Shown here: piece after piece, positions 7,039-12,921 of the stretch
Layout of the letters: the number at the start of each line of letters is the position of its first letter
Numbering within the stretch: position 1 is the first letter of the stretch
Source of the DNA: Rhodoferax sp.
GTDB lineage: Bacteria; Pseudomonadota; Gammaproteobacteria; Burkholderiales; Burkholderiaceae_C
Direction: 5' to 3'
Length of the DNA: 13,734 bases
Assembly (NCBI GenBank): GCA_030683195.1
Contig: JAUXQA010000348.1
Span: forward strand, 1 to 13,734
Notes under the pieces: model-generated
What the model was told of the DNA's origin: nothing
Database searches by the model: none
What the model saw: only the letters and a program-made list of their open reading frames with translations
Translations under genes and position numbers: made by a program

Positions 7039-7542
7039 ATGAGTGATTTACCCGCCTTTTCTGGCCTTTCAAGCCTCACGGACAAGTTGTGTGACCGTGA
7101 CACCATCAAAGCCCGGGTGGCCCATCTGCCCCGACCGCTGGTGTTTACCAACGGCGTGTTTGATGTGCTGCACCGTGGCCATGTGATGTACCTGGCGCAG
7201 GCCCGCGCCTTGGGCGCCAGCCTGGTGCTGGCCCTGAACACCGACGCCTCGGCCAAACGCCTGGGCAAGGGGCCGGACCGCCCGCTCAATAACGAAGCCG
7301 ACCGGGCCTTTGTCATGGCCGCCCTGGCCTCCACCAGCCTGGTGACCTGGTTTGACGAAGATACCCCGCTGGAGCTGATCGCCCACATCCAGCCCGACAT
7401 TCTGGTCAAAGGGGGTGACTACGACATGCAAAAGCTGGCTGAGACCCGCGTGGTGCAAGCCTACGGCGGGCGGGCGCTGGCGCTGCCTTTTGTGGATGGC
7501 TACTCCACCACCGCGCTGGTGAGGAAGATTCGGGCGATTTAG
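7039..7542 (+). CDS. rfaE2: D-glycero-beta-D-manno-heptose 1-phosphate adenylyltransferase (stand-alone)
   Basis: The 167-residue enzyme transfers AMP from ATP to heptose 1-phosphate, giving ADP-heptose for the inner core of lipopolysaccharide, in the cytoplasm. It is the cytidylyltransferase-fold half only: TNGVFDVLHRGH at 37-48 holds the HxGH nucleotide-binding motif, ILVKGGDY lies at 121-128, and GYSTTALVRKI at 154-164 is the C-terminal motif of RfaE2/HldE domain II. In E. coli this domain is fused to the kinase; a separate gene is usual in beta-proteobacteria, so the kinase should be elsewhere. An in-frame TAA at 7006-7008 and the lack of other start codons fix the ATG at 7039. A perfect palindrome follows immediately after the stop. 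Also called hldC. Confidence 0.93.
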   Translation: MSDLPAFSGLSSLTDKLCDRDTIKARVAHLPRPLVFTNGVFDVLHRGHVMYLAQARALGASLVLALNTDASAKRLGKGPDRPLNNEADRAFVMAALASTSLVTWFDEDTPLELIAHIQPDILVKGGDYDMQKLAETRVVQAYGGRALALPFVDGYSTTALVRKIRAI

Positions 7543-7556
7543 GCCAATATATTGGC
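7543..7556. repeat. 14-bp perfect palindrome after rfaE2
   Basis: GCCAATATATTGGC reads the same on both strands and begins on the base after the rfaE2 stop codon. It could form only a 5-bp stem with a TATA loop and lacks a T-run, so it is a weak terminator at best; a protein-binding site or part of the adjacent intergenic repeat is also possible. Confidence 0.5.
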
Positions 7557-7566
7557 AAATAAGCCG

Positions 7567-7570
7567 CTAG
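7567..7570. repeat. Left target-site duplication CTAG
   Basis: CTAG directly precedes the left terminal repeat and is repeated directly after the right terminal repeat. Removing the element and one CTAG restores a sequence that matches, in inverted orientation, the repeat at 10092-10108, which independently confirms the junctions. Confidence 0.85.
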
Positions 7571-7586
7571 GAGCCTGTCGGACTCA
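7571..7586 (+). repeat. Left terminal inverted repeat of the IS
   Basis: GAGCCTGTCGGACTCA pairs with the complement of the right end, CAGCCTGTCGGACTTA: 14 of 16 positions match, with 13 contiguous. Confidence 0.85.
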
Positions 7587-7610
7587 GGATTTCAAAAATC
7601 TGGGCAGTCT

Positions 7611-7639
7611 CGAAATTGCTTAAAAAGTAAGCGATTTCG
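7611..7639. terminator. Strong hairpin inside the left end of the IS
   Basis: CGAAATTGCTTA (7611-7622), a 5-nt loop AAAAG and TAAGCGATTTCG (7628-7639) pair along 12 bp with one G-T wobble. On the plus strand a T-rich stretch follows within about 25 nt; on the minus strand it lies 46 nt beyond the transposase stop. It could end the transposase transcript and also shield the element from rfaE2 read-through. Whether it terminates is inferred. Confidence 0.5.
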
Positions 7640-7685
7640 GAGTTATTTTCGAGTTTTTGGTCTTTTCGCATGCGATGTCCTGCCC

Positions 7686-9050
7686 TCATCCAATTTTTGG
7701 ACGAAGCACGGCCATGCGTTTGACATTCCAAGCCAGGCAAACCAGATTCCATTCACCCTTGACTTTGCGCAAGCCACGCAGCGAGAACTGTCTGAACCCC
7801 ATTACCGATTTGATGATGCCAAACACCGGCTCTACCGTTTGCTTGCGAGCGGCGTAAGCCGCTCTGCCTGCCATCGTTGTCAAACGGTGTTTCATCGCCT
7901 GCATCGGTGTGGCATCTGGCTTCAAAGGCGCAGGCTGCGTAAAACGCTCGCTCCAGTGCGGGTGATGATCCTCGCGCTCCACTGCAATCAGGGGCACGAC
8001 TGTTTCCTCTTCGCAGGCGGTGACGTTGTTCTCGCTGAAGTAGCCCGTATCTGCAATCAGGGCTGTGACAGGCCCGAGTGTGCCCGCTTGCTCTTTCAGC
8101 ACTTTGAGCATCGGCTGAACTTGTTGTTTGTCATTGGTCGCCTGTGTCAGGGTGGTGGCCACCACCAGCATGGTGTGGGCATCGACTGCGGCCTGTGCGT
8201 TGTAGCACTGCTCGAAGCCGCCACCAGACACCGGCATGATGCGGGACTCTTCATCCGTCAGGTTGATCTGATCACTGTCACGCACGCCAGGCTCTGGGGC
8301 TGCGGGTGCAGCGCCGCCAGGCTTCCTGCCTGTCGCTTGCTCCTTGGCCTGGCGTTTTGCCATCTTCTCGTCAAACTCGGCCTTCTCCTGGGCATAGCGC
8401 TGTGCAGCACGCGCTGCGATCTTGGTCTTCGCTGCGGCCATGGCGGCGAGGCGGTCTTCGCGCAGTTTGAGCTCTTTGGGCAGGCTCATGCCATCGGGGA
8501 TGTTGGCTGTGTCGGCAGATTCAGCCAAGGCCAGCAGATCCTGGACTTCCTTCTCCAACTGGGCTTCGAGTTTGACGATGTGTCCGTGCCAGAGTGCGTG
8601 ATGGCGCGAAGCATTGGCGTGGATCTTGGTGCCGTCCAGACAAACCGTGCCCATCTTGAGCAGCTTCATCTCGCGGGCCATCTCCAGCACTTGTACAAAG
8701 AGCCCTGCGAGTTCGTCAATGAAACGCCGGCGAAAGGTGGCCAGGGTGTCGTGATCGGGGTGGCTGCCGGCTGCAATATAGCGAAAGGCCACCGAGTCGT
8801 AGGTTGCCATCTCCAGCTTGCGGCTGGAGAACACGCCAGTTGAGTAGCCATAAACCAGAATGGCCAGCAGGGTCGCGGGATGGTGGGCCTTGGAGCCACG
8901 ACCTGCGTATTGGCGGGTCAGGCTGGAGAGATTGAGTCCATCAATGACTTCAACCACGAAACGCGCCAGGTGGTCATCGGTGAGCCACTCTTCTACCGAC
9001 GGGGGCAGCAGGTAGTCGGTTTTGCGGTCAATGAGGATGAAGTTGGTCAT
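7686..9050 (-). CDS. IS1182-family DDE transposase
   Basis: The 454-residue transposase cuts and joins the ends of the surrounding element. It has the N-terminal domain typical of the family (PPSVEEWLTDDHLARFVVEVID..., YAGRGSKAHHPATLLAILVYGYSTGVFSSRKLE). The DDE catalytic core follows: first Asp in VCLDGTKIHANAS, second Asp in ALIADTGYFSENN, and Glu in TVEPVFGIIKSVMGFRQFSLRG. A charged insert rich in Ala, Lys and Glu separates the first and second Asp, as usual for IS1182 relatives. A TTG two codons upstream (9056) is in frame, but the ATG at 9050 is preferred and starts MTNFILIDRKTDYLLPPS. The reading frame is intact with no frameshift. Just upstream, a dyad GTCAG-N8-CTGAC (9066-9083) may bind transposase or mark the leader. 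Confidence 0.92.
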   Translation of the reverse strand: MTNFILIDRKTDYLLPPSVEEWLTDDHLARFVVEVIDGLNLSSLTRQYAGRGSKAHHPATLLAILVYGYSTGVFSSRKLEMATYDSVAFRYIAAGSHPDHDTLATFRRRFIDELAGLFVQVLEMAREMKLLKMGTVCLDGTKIHANASRHHALWHGHIVKLEAQLEKEVQDLLALAESADTANIPDGMSLPKELKLREDRLAAMAAAKTKIAARAAQRYAQEKAEFDEKMAKRQAKEQATGRKPGGAAPAAPEPGVRDSDQINLTDEESRIMPVSGGGFEQCYNAQAAVDAHTMLVVATTLTQATNDKQQVQPMLKVLKEQAGTLGPVTALIADTGYFSENNVTACEEETVVPLIAVEREDHHPHWSERFTQPAPLKPDATPMQAMKHRLTTMAGRAAYAARKQTVEPVFGIIKSVMGFRQFSLRGLRKVKGEWNLVCLAWNVKRMAVLRPKIG

Positions 9051-9134
9051 GGTCAAAATCGCCTGTCAGATCAGGTTCTGACTTTAACATTTCACTATGA
9101 TTTAAATAGCGCCAGGTGAGAAAATATCGGGCTT

Positions 9135-9150
9135 TAAGTCCGACAGGCTG
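9135..9150 (-). repeat. Right terminal inverted repeat of the IS
   Basis: On the minus strand this reads CAGCCTGTCGGACTTA and matches the left end over 13 contiguous bases plus one more after a mismatch. Confidence 0.85.
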
Positions 9151-9154
9151 CTAG
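9151..9154. repeat. Right target-site duplication CTAG
   Basis: CTAG directly follows the right terminal repeat, matching the left copy at 7567-7570. Confidence 0.85.
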
Positions 9155-9193
9155 CCGGCGTATTACTTTGGCTTACGTAGCTATTTTTATAGC
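9155..9193 (-). repeat. Intergenic repeat, copy A (right part; split by the IS, left part at 7557-7570)
   Basis: With the IS and one CTAG removed, the site reads on the minus strand GCTATAAAAATAGC, then a short variable part, then AATACGCCGGCTAGCGG. The last 17 bases are identical to 10092-10108 and the GCTAT-A-rich start resembles 10063-10077. GCTAT-AAAA-ATAGC is itself a perfect dyad (9180-9193). This looks like one unit of a dispersed non-coding repeat family. The stretch between it and the phosphatase stop (9194-9266) holds no gene I can support. Confidence 0.65.
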
Positions 9194-9266
9194 ATGAAGT
9201 CTTCGGTCAGACGACGATCCTCAGGAGTCCACCCAAAGTTTCGCCTGTCTGACTTGATCTTGCAGC

Positions 9267-9923
9267 TCAAACCACCGCCGGGAACCGCGCCAGTATCTGC
9301 GGGTTGCCCTTGGCGTCTGCCCGCAGAATCAGGGCTTCGCCAGAGCTGCTGCCGGTCTGAACCAGGTCTGACAACACAAACATGTGCGTCACCCACACCT
9401 GAAAACCAGGCTGGGTGCTGGCCGCCACCAAGTTGCGGCGCAGTTCGCGCAAATGCGCATCGCCCGTGGTTTCGCTGTACCCACGCGGTGAACCCAAGGC
9501 AGGCCACACGTCTGTGGTGCCAAAGGCCAGCGTGGCAGTATCCACACAGCGGCACCAGGGGCTGGACAGCACGCGCGTTGGCTGCAGCTGGCGCGCCTTG
9601 AACCACTCGCCCGTGCGCCGGGCCTGGTTGCGGCCTTCGTCACTGAGGTTGCGCTGGGTGCTGCACACCCCTTGGCGAAAGCCGGGCGGATCAAAAGTGC
9701 CGGGTGCCAGCGCATGGCGAAACACCGCGACCACGCCGCCGGTGCGCAGCAGCGTGGCAAGCTCCTCATCCGGCGCAGCCCAAACGGGCCCGGCCGCGAC
9801 CGACGCGCCCACGCCCAGCGCCGCGCCGATCACCGTGCGGCGCGACAGTCCGGGCACAAACGAGCCGGCGGCGTGCGTGGAGGTGGCCAAGCCGGCCCGG
9901 GTTGAATGGCGATGAGACAGCAT
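9267..9923 (-). CDS. Exported histidine-phosphatase-superfamily protein
   Basis: With the ATG at 9923 the product has 218 residues. It begins with a signal peptide holding a twin-arginine motif LSRRTVIGAALG (residues 26-37, RR at 28-29) and a VWA-A cleavage site near 49, so it is likely exported folded through Tat. The phosphohistidine Arg-His pair is at 69-70 (VVAVFRHALAPG; RHA in place of the common RHG). NLSDEGRNQARRTGEWF follows at 92-108, and a second conserved His lies at 180 (WVTHMFVLSDL). The reading frame is open back to an ATG at 10070, but that extension runs into the intergenic repeat at 10063-10108 and would place the Tat signal deep inside the protein. An ATG at 9986 is another option. 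The natural substrate is unknown. Confidence 0.8.
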   Translation of the reverse strand: MLSHRHSTRAGLATSTHAAGSFVPGLSRRTVIGAALGVGASVAAGPVWAAPDEELATLLRTGGVVAVFRHALAPGTFDPPGFRQGVCSTQRNLSDEGRNQARRTGEWFKARQLQPTRVLSSPWCRCVDTATLAFGTTDVWPALGSPRGYSETTGDAHLRELRRNLVAASTQPGFQVWVTHMFVLSDLVQTGSSSGEALILRADAKGNPQILARFPAVV

Positions 9924-10062
9924 AAAAACGATCCGGTCTGGAAGTGATTGATTGAATTTGGAATGTAGCTTTCGGTGCTTATTCATGTGCGACCTGGCTT
10001 GATGTCTGGCTAACTGTAGGGTTTTGGTGTCACGCTCGCGGGCAAATTCACCGCTCTTAAGC

Positions 10063-10108
10063 GCTATCAAATTAAGCCTGAAAAGTATTTAAATACGCCG
10101 GCTAGCGG
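10063..10108 (+). repeat. Intergenic repeat, copy B
   Basis: GCTATCAAATTAAGC is followed by an A/T-rich part and then by AATACGCCGGCTAGCGG (10092-10108). The last 17 bases match the IS target site exactly in inverted orientation, and the left part is similar. The two copies face each other around the phosphatase-family gene. Sequences with GCTATnAAA...GC and a CGCTAGC core recur between genes in Comamonadaceae as I remember them; no coding sense is visible. Confidence 0.65.
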
Positions 10109-10114
10109 TTGCTT

Positions 10115-11032
10115 TCATGCGAAAACACACGCCTGGAAGGTTTGAATGAGCGCGCTACGCAAGGGGTGCTCGGCGGCCACTTGCGGCAGCAGCAGGCTCA
10201 CCCTAAAAGGGATGGCGACGGTCAGCGGGCGCACCACCAGCGTCGGCCCGGCCATGGCAGCGGCAGTCAGGGGGTTGACGATGGCCACACCCAGCCCCTG
10301 CTGCACCAGGGCGCACACGGCAACCGCGCTGGCTGTGTCCAGCAGGGTCAGACGGGGCACCTGCGCGGCGGCAAACAGGGCGTCAATGGCGGCTCTGTAG
10401 GGGTCACCTTCGGCCAGGCTCACAAACCGCTCGTCCGCAAAGTCGCTGGGCGCCAGCACGGCTTTATGGCACAAACGGTGGCCGACGGGCAGCACCGCCA
10501 CCTCATTCACCTGCAGCAAGGGCTGCAAGTCCACGCCAGCCGGAGGCTCGGTGGTCTCGCCCAAGCCGAGATCGAACCGCTGCTCGCTCAGGGCCTGCTC
10601 CAGCCAGGGCGACTCCAGCGGCACCACGCTCACGCTGGCCTCTGGAAAATTCTTCTGAAAATGCACCAGGGCCTGCGGCACCAGCGCATGGGCGAGCGCG
10701 GGCAGGCACGCCAGGCGCAGGTGCCCACTGGACAAGGTGCGCAAGGCCAGCGCGCGCGCCGCAATCTGCTCCAGGCCCACAAACGAGCGCTCCACCTCCT
10801 GCATCAGCGCCAGGGCCCGGGCCGTGGGGCGCAAGCGCCCACGCACCCGGTCAAACAACTCAAACCCCAGCAGGTATTCCAGCCGCGCCAGCTCCCGGCT
10901 CAGGGTGGGCTGGCTGCTGCCGGTCACCTCGGCGGCGCGGCTCAGGCTGCCGTGCAACATGATGGCGCGAAAGAGGCTGAGCTGGCGGTGCGTGAGAGTG
11001 GGTGGCGTGGGGTGGGGCGCGGAATGAAGCAT
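10115..11032 (-). CDS. lysR: LysR-family transcriptional regulator, probable activator of lysA
   Basis: With the ATG at 11032 the product has 305 residues, normal for LysR proteins. Residues 14-72 form the winged helix-turn-helix (LTHRQLSLFRAIMLHGSLSRAAEVTGSSQPTLSRELARLE), and the rest is the effector-binding domain of the periplasmic-binding-protein fold (GHLRLACLPALAHALVPQAL..., GLGVAIVNPLTAA). It is divergent from lysA across 80 bp, the same arrangement as E. coli lysR/lysA. There, LysR activates lysA when diaminopimelate is available and represses itself; this role is inferred here. The frame stays open to 11122, but a good -10/-35 pair lies between the two starts. The extra 30 residues are not LysR-like and would overlap the lysA start, so the short form is chosen. 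Confidence 0.88.
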   Translation of the reverse strand: MLHSAPHPTPPTLTHRQLSLFRAIMLHGSLSRAAEVTGSSQPTLSRELARLEYLLGFELFDRVRGRLRPTARALALMQEVERSFVGLEQIAARALALRTLSSGHLRLACLPALAHALVPQALVHFQKNFPEASVSVVPLESPWLEQALSEQRFDLGLGETTEPPAGVDLQPLLQVNEVAVLPVGHRLCHKAVLAPSDFADERFVSLAEGDPYRAAIDALFAAAQVPRLTLLDTASAVAVCALVQQGLGVAIVNPLTAAAMAGPTLVVRPLTVAIPFRVSLLLPQVAAEHPLRSALIQTFQACVFA

Positions 11033-11112
11033 GCCCAAACTATATCCATCCTGAATGGAGTTACAAAATAAATGGCATTGATTGAATGGATGAAGCGGGG
11101 CATCATGCCTAC
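11033..11112. promoter_or_regulatory. lysR-lysA intergenic control region
   Basis: Reading toward lysR (minus strand), TTGTAA (11061-11066) and TATAGT (11039-11044) are 16 bp apart and form a good sigma-70-type promoter (4/6 and 5/6 matches). The spacer contains a perfect dyad TCCAT-N5-ATGGA (11045-11059), the size and form of a LysR-family operator, so regulator binding would occlude lysR transcription. A further half-site GAATGGA occurs at 11084-11090, exactly 31 bp (three helical turns) from the GAATGGA at 11053-11059, toward lysA. No strong promoter is seen for lysA, as expected for an activated gene. Confidence 0.6.
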
Positions 11113-12363
11113 ATGAATCCATTTACCCCCACCACCCTCGCCTCGCTCGCACAACAACACGGCACACCGCTGTGGGTCTATGACGCGGCCACCATCCAGG
11201 CCCGCATTGAGGCCCTGCGCCAGTTTGATGTGGTGCGTTTTGCCCAAAAGGCCAACTCCAACACCCACATCCTGCGGCTGATGAAGGGCCTGGGCGTGGT
11301 GGTCGATGCCGTGTCGCTGGGTGAGGTGGAACGGGCGCTGGCGGCTGGCTTCAAGCCCGGCCTGCACGCCGGGCATGCCGAGATTGTGTTTACCGCCGAC
11401 TTGCTGGACCGCGCCACCCTGCCCCGCTTGGTTGAGCTGGGCATTCCGGTGAATTGCGGCTCGATCGACATGCTGGACCAGCTGGGCACAGCCAGCCCCG
11501 GCCACCCGGTGTGGCTGCGCATCAACCCCGGCTTTGGCCATGGCCACTCGAACAAGACCAATACCGGCGGCGAGCACAGCAAACACGGCATCTGGCACAC
11601 CGACCTGGTGGCCGCCCTGGCAAAAGTGCGCGCCCATGGTCTGGCGCTGCAAGGCCTGCACATGCACATTGGCTCGGGCGTGGACTACGCCCACCTGCAG
11701 GAGGTGTGCGGCGCCATGGAAGCGCTGGTCACCACCGTCAAGGCGCAGGGCATGGACCTGCACGCCATCTCCGCTGGCGGAGGCTTGTCCATCCCTTACC
11801 AGGCGGGGGAGCCCGTGATCGATACCGCGCACTATTTCTCGATGTGGGACGCCAGCCGCCAGCGCGTGGCCGCCCTGCTGGGCCACGCCGTGACGCTGGA
11901 ACTGGAGCCGGGGCGCTATCTGGTGGCCGAATCAGGCGTGCTGGTGAGCGAGGTGCGCGCCAGCAAAAACCAGGGCAGCGCCCACTTTGTGCTGGTGGAG
12001 GCAGGCTTCAGCGACCTGATGCGCCCCGCCATGTACGGTAGCCACCACGGCATGGAAATCCTGCACGCCGACGGCACGCCGGCCAGCGGCCCACTGCAAC
12101 CCACCGTAGTGGCCGGACCCTTGTGCGAGTCAGGCGATGTGTTCACGCAGGGCGAAGGCGGGGTGGTGCTGAATCGCGACTTGCCCGCCGCGCAGGTGGG
12201 CGATTTGCTGGTGATTCATGACACCGGCGCCTATGGGGCGTCGATGTCCTCCAACTACAACACCCGCCCGCTCATTGGGGAGGTGATGGTTGAGAGCGGA
12301 CAAGCCCGGGTGATCCGGCGCAAGCAGACCGTGGCGGAACTGATTGCACTGGAAAGCATTTGA
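11113..12363 (+). CDS. lysA: Diaminopimelate decarboxylase (E. coli-type LysA)
   Basis: This PLP enzyme decarboxylates meso-diaminopimelate to L-lysine, the last step of lysine synthesis. The 416-residue product follows E. coli LysA closely along its length. PLP-binding Lys46 is in VRFAQKANSN, HMHIGSGVDYAHL lies at 183-195, the phosphate-binding AISAGGGLS at 218-226, and ELEPGRYLVAESGV at 263-276. The active-site Cys338 is in GPLCESGDVF, and the C-terminal TGAYGASMSSNYN contains the Tyr that contacts the cofactor. An in-frame ATG at 11086 would add nine residues, but neither start has a strong Shine-Dalgarno; 11113 fits the family length. The gene is divergent from lysR. Many Burkholderiales also carry another lysA elsewhere, so this may be a second, LysR-controlled copy (inference). 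Confidence 0.95.
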   Translation: MNPFTPTTLASLAQQHGTPLWVYDAATIQARIEALRQFDVVRFAQKANSNTHILRLMKGLGVVVDAVSLGEVERALAAGFKPGLHAGHAEIVFTADLLDRATLPRLVELGIPVNCGSIDMLDQLGTASPGHPVWLRINPGFGHGHSNKTNTGGEHSKHGIWHTDLVAALAKVRAHGLALQGLHMHIGSGVDYAHLQEVCGAMEALVTTVKAQGMDLHAISAGGGLSIPYQAGEPVIDTAHYFSMWDASRQRVAALLGHAVTLELEPGRYLVAESGVLVSEVRASKNQGSAHFVLVEAGFSDLMRPAMYGSHHGMEILHADGTPASGPLQPTVVAGPLCESGDVFTQGEGGVVLNRDLPAAQVGDLLVIHDTGAYGASMSSNYNTRPLIGEVMVESGQARVIRRKQTVAELIALESI

Positions 12364-12378
12364 GGGTTGGCGTAAAGA

Positions 12379-12801
12379 TCATTTTTTCTTGGTGCGCGGT
12401 TTTTCAATCCAGCTTTCCGTAACCTCATCCCAACTGTGCGTGCGCACAAACGCCCGCGTCTCGGCCCGCATTTGCTCGCGTGACATCTTGCTGAGGTCAC
12501 GCGGTTTGCCTTTCAGGGAAATCCAGGTCGCGCTGGGTTCGTCCCACCGGTTGTTACGCAAAATTTCGTCGCGCTCGGCCTTGATCTCGGTGCGGGACTT
12601 CGTCCCCGCAGGGGACTCGTAGCCTGGCTTCAGAACCCAGTTTTCATTCATGGCGTCCCAAGTGTGCGATTTTCGAAACTCGTCGCGCTCCATCTTGACT
12701 TGTGCACGGGTCAAAGGTGCCTCGGTCTGAGCGCTGACCCAGCCAGCATTTGTAGCCAAAACAAGAACTGCCATAAGAGATGCAATTCGCATGCGTTTCA
12801 T
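12379..12801 (-). CDS. Small exported protein with three 38-residue repeats
   Basis: The 140-residue product has a clear Sec signal peptide (MKRMRIASLMAVLVLATNAGWVSA, cleavage after residue 24). The mature protein is built almost entirely of three repeats with an exact 38-residue period, at about 31-59, 69-97 and 107-135. The shared pattern is S/T-R-x-x-(V/I/M)-(K/R)-x-E-R/T, then x-W-D about ten residues on and W-(V/I)-x-x-K. Trp48, Trp86 and Trp124, and Trp55, Trp93 and Trp131, are each 38 apart. The opening TRAQVKMERDEF resembles the short DUF4148-type motif of small secreted beta-proteobacterial proteins, but I do not recognise the protein as a whole. It ends in a basic tail (RTKKK). A GGAG lies 8 nt before the ATG. 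It converges on lysA with a 15-bp gap. The function is unknown. Confidence 0.8.
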   Translation of the reverse strand: MKRMRIASLMAVLVLATNAGWVSAQTEAPLTRAQVKMERDEFRKSHTWDAMNENWVLKPGYESPAGTKSRTEIKAERDEILRNNRWDEPSATWISLKGKPRDLSKMSREQMRAETRAFVRTHSWDEVTESWIEKPRTKKK

Positions 12802-12921
12802 AGTGGGACTCCAGAAAATTAGTGAGTCTTGAGCTTAAAAGTCAGGCGCCTGGGTGACATTGCGAAAACGCATACAAGTCGGTGCTCTTGTCGCCTGTTT
12901 GAAGGCGCCGGGGTGCGGACG
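12802..12921. other. 120-bp intergenic spacer
   Basis: The spacer lies between the right-edge gene and the repeat-protein gene, both on the minus strand. It contains a perfect palindrome CAGGCGCCTG (12843-12852) and a 5-bp-stem hairpin CGCCT/AGGCG (12892-12907) without a T-run. Neither is a convincing terminator, and no clear promoter for the repeat-protein gene could be fitted, so co-transcription remains possible. Confidence 0.35.

Larger units (their letters stand above)
7571..9150 (-). mobile_element. Complete IS1182-family insertion sequence, 1580 bp
   Basis: The element is bounded by imperfect terminal inverted repeats that share AGCCTGTCGGACT: plus strand 7572-7584 at the left, complement of 9137-9149 at the right. 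The outermost base differs (G versus C), and a further A matches after one mismatch. It is flanked on both sides by CTAG (7567-7570 and 9151-9154), a 4-bp palindromic target duplication. It carries one intact transposase gene on the minus strand with about 100 bp of leader and 115 bp of trailer. No host gene is interrupted: the insertion lies between rfaE2 and a phosphatase-family gene, inside a short intergenic repeat. The intact ends, intact gene and intact duplication suggest a fairly recent and possibly still mobile copy. Confidence 0.9.

Noticed and set aside
7839..8843. 334-codon open frame opposite the transposase
   Set aside because: It is antisense to an intact transposase with all catalytic motifs; no independent evidence for expression.
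9194..9266. Small plus-strand start MKSSVRRRSSGVHPKFRLSDL between the intergenic repeat and the phosphatase gene
   Set aside because: The frame continues only as antisense to the phosphatase gene, has no ribosome-binding site and matches nothing I know. It might be a remnant of a lost gene, but there is no support.
9924..10070. N-terminal extension of the phosphatase-family gene to the ATG at 10070
   Set aside because: The extension overlaps the intergenic repeat and would bury the Tat signal about 75 residues into the protein.
11033..11122. 30-residue N-terminal extension of LysR to 11122
   Set aside because: It overlaps the lysA start and contains the lysR promoter candidate, and LysR proteins normally begin a few residues before the helix-turn-helix.
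10942..11886. 314-codon open frame on the minus strand across lysA and the lysR-lysA spacer
   Set aside because: It is antisense to the clearly recognised lysA and its end overlaps lysR in another frame; no domain is recognisable.
12843..12907. Palindrome CAGGCGCCTG and nearby hairpin as a terminator
   Set aside because: The palindrome has no loop and the hairpin has only a 5-bp stem with no T-run in either direction.
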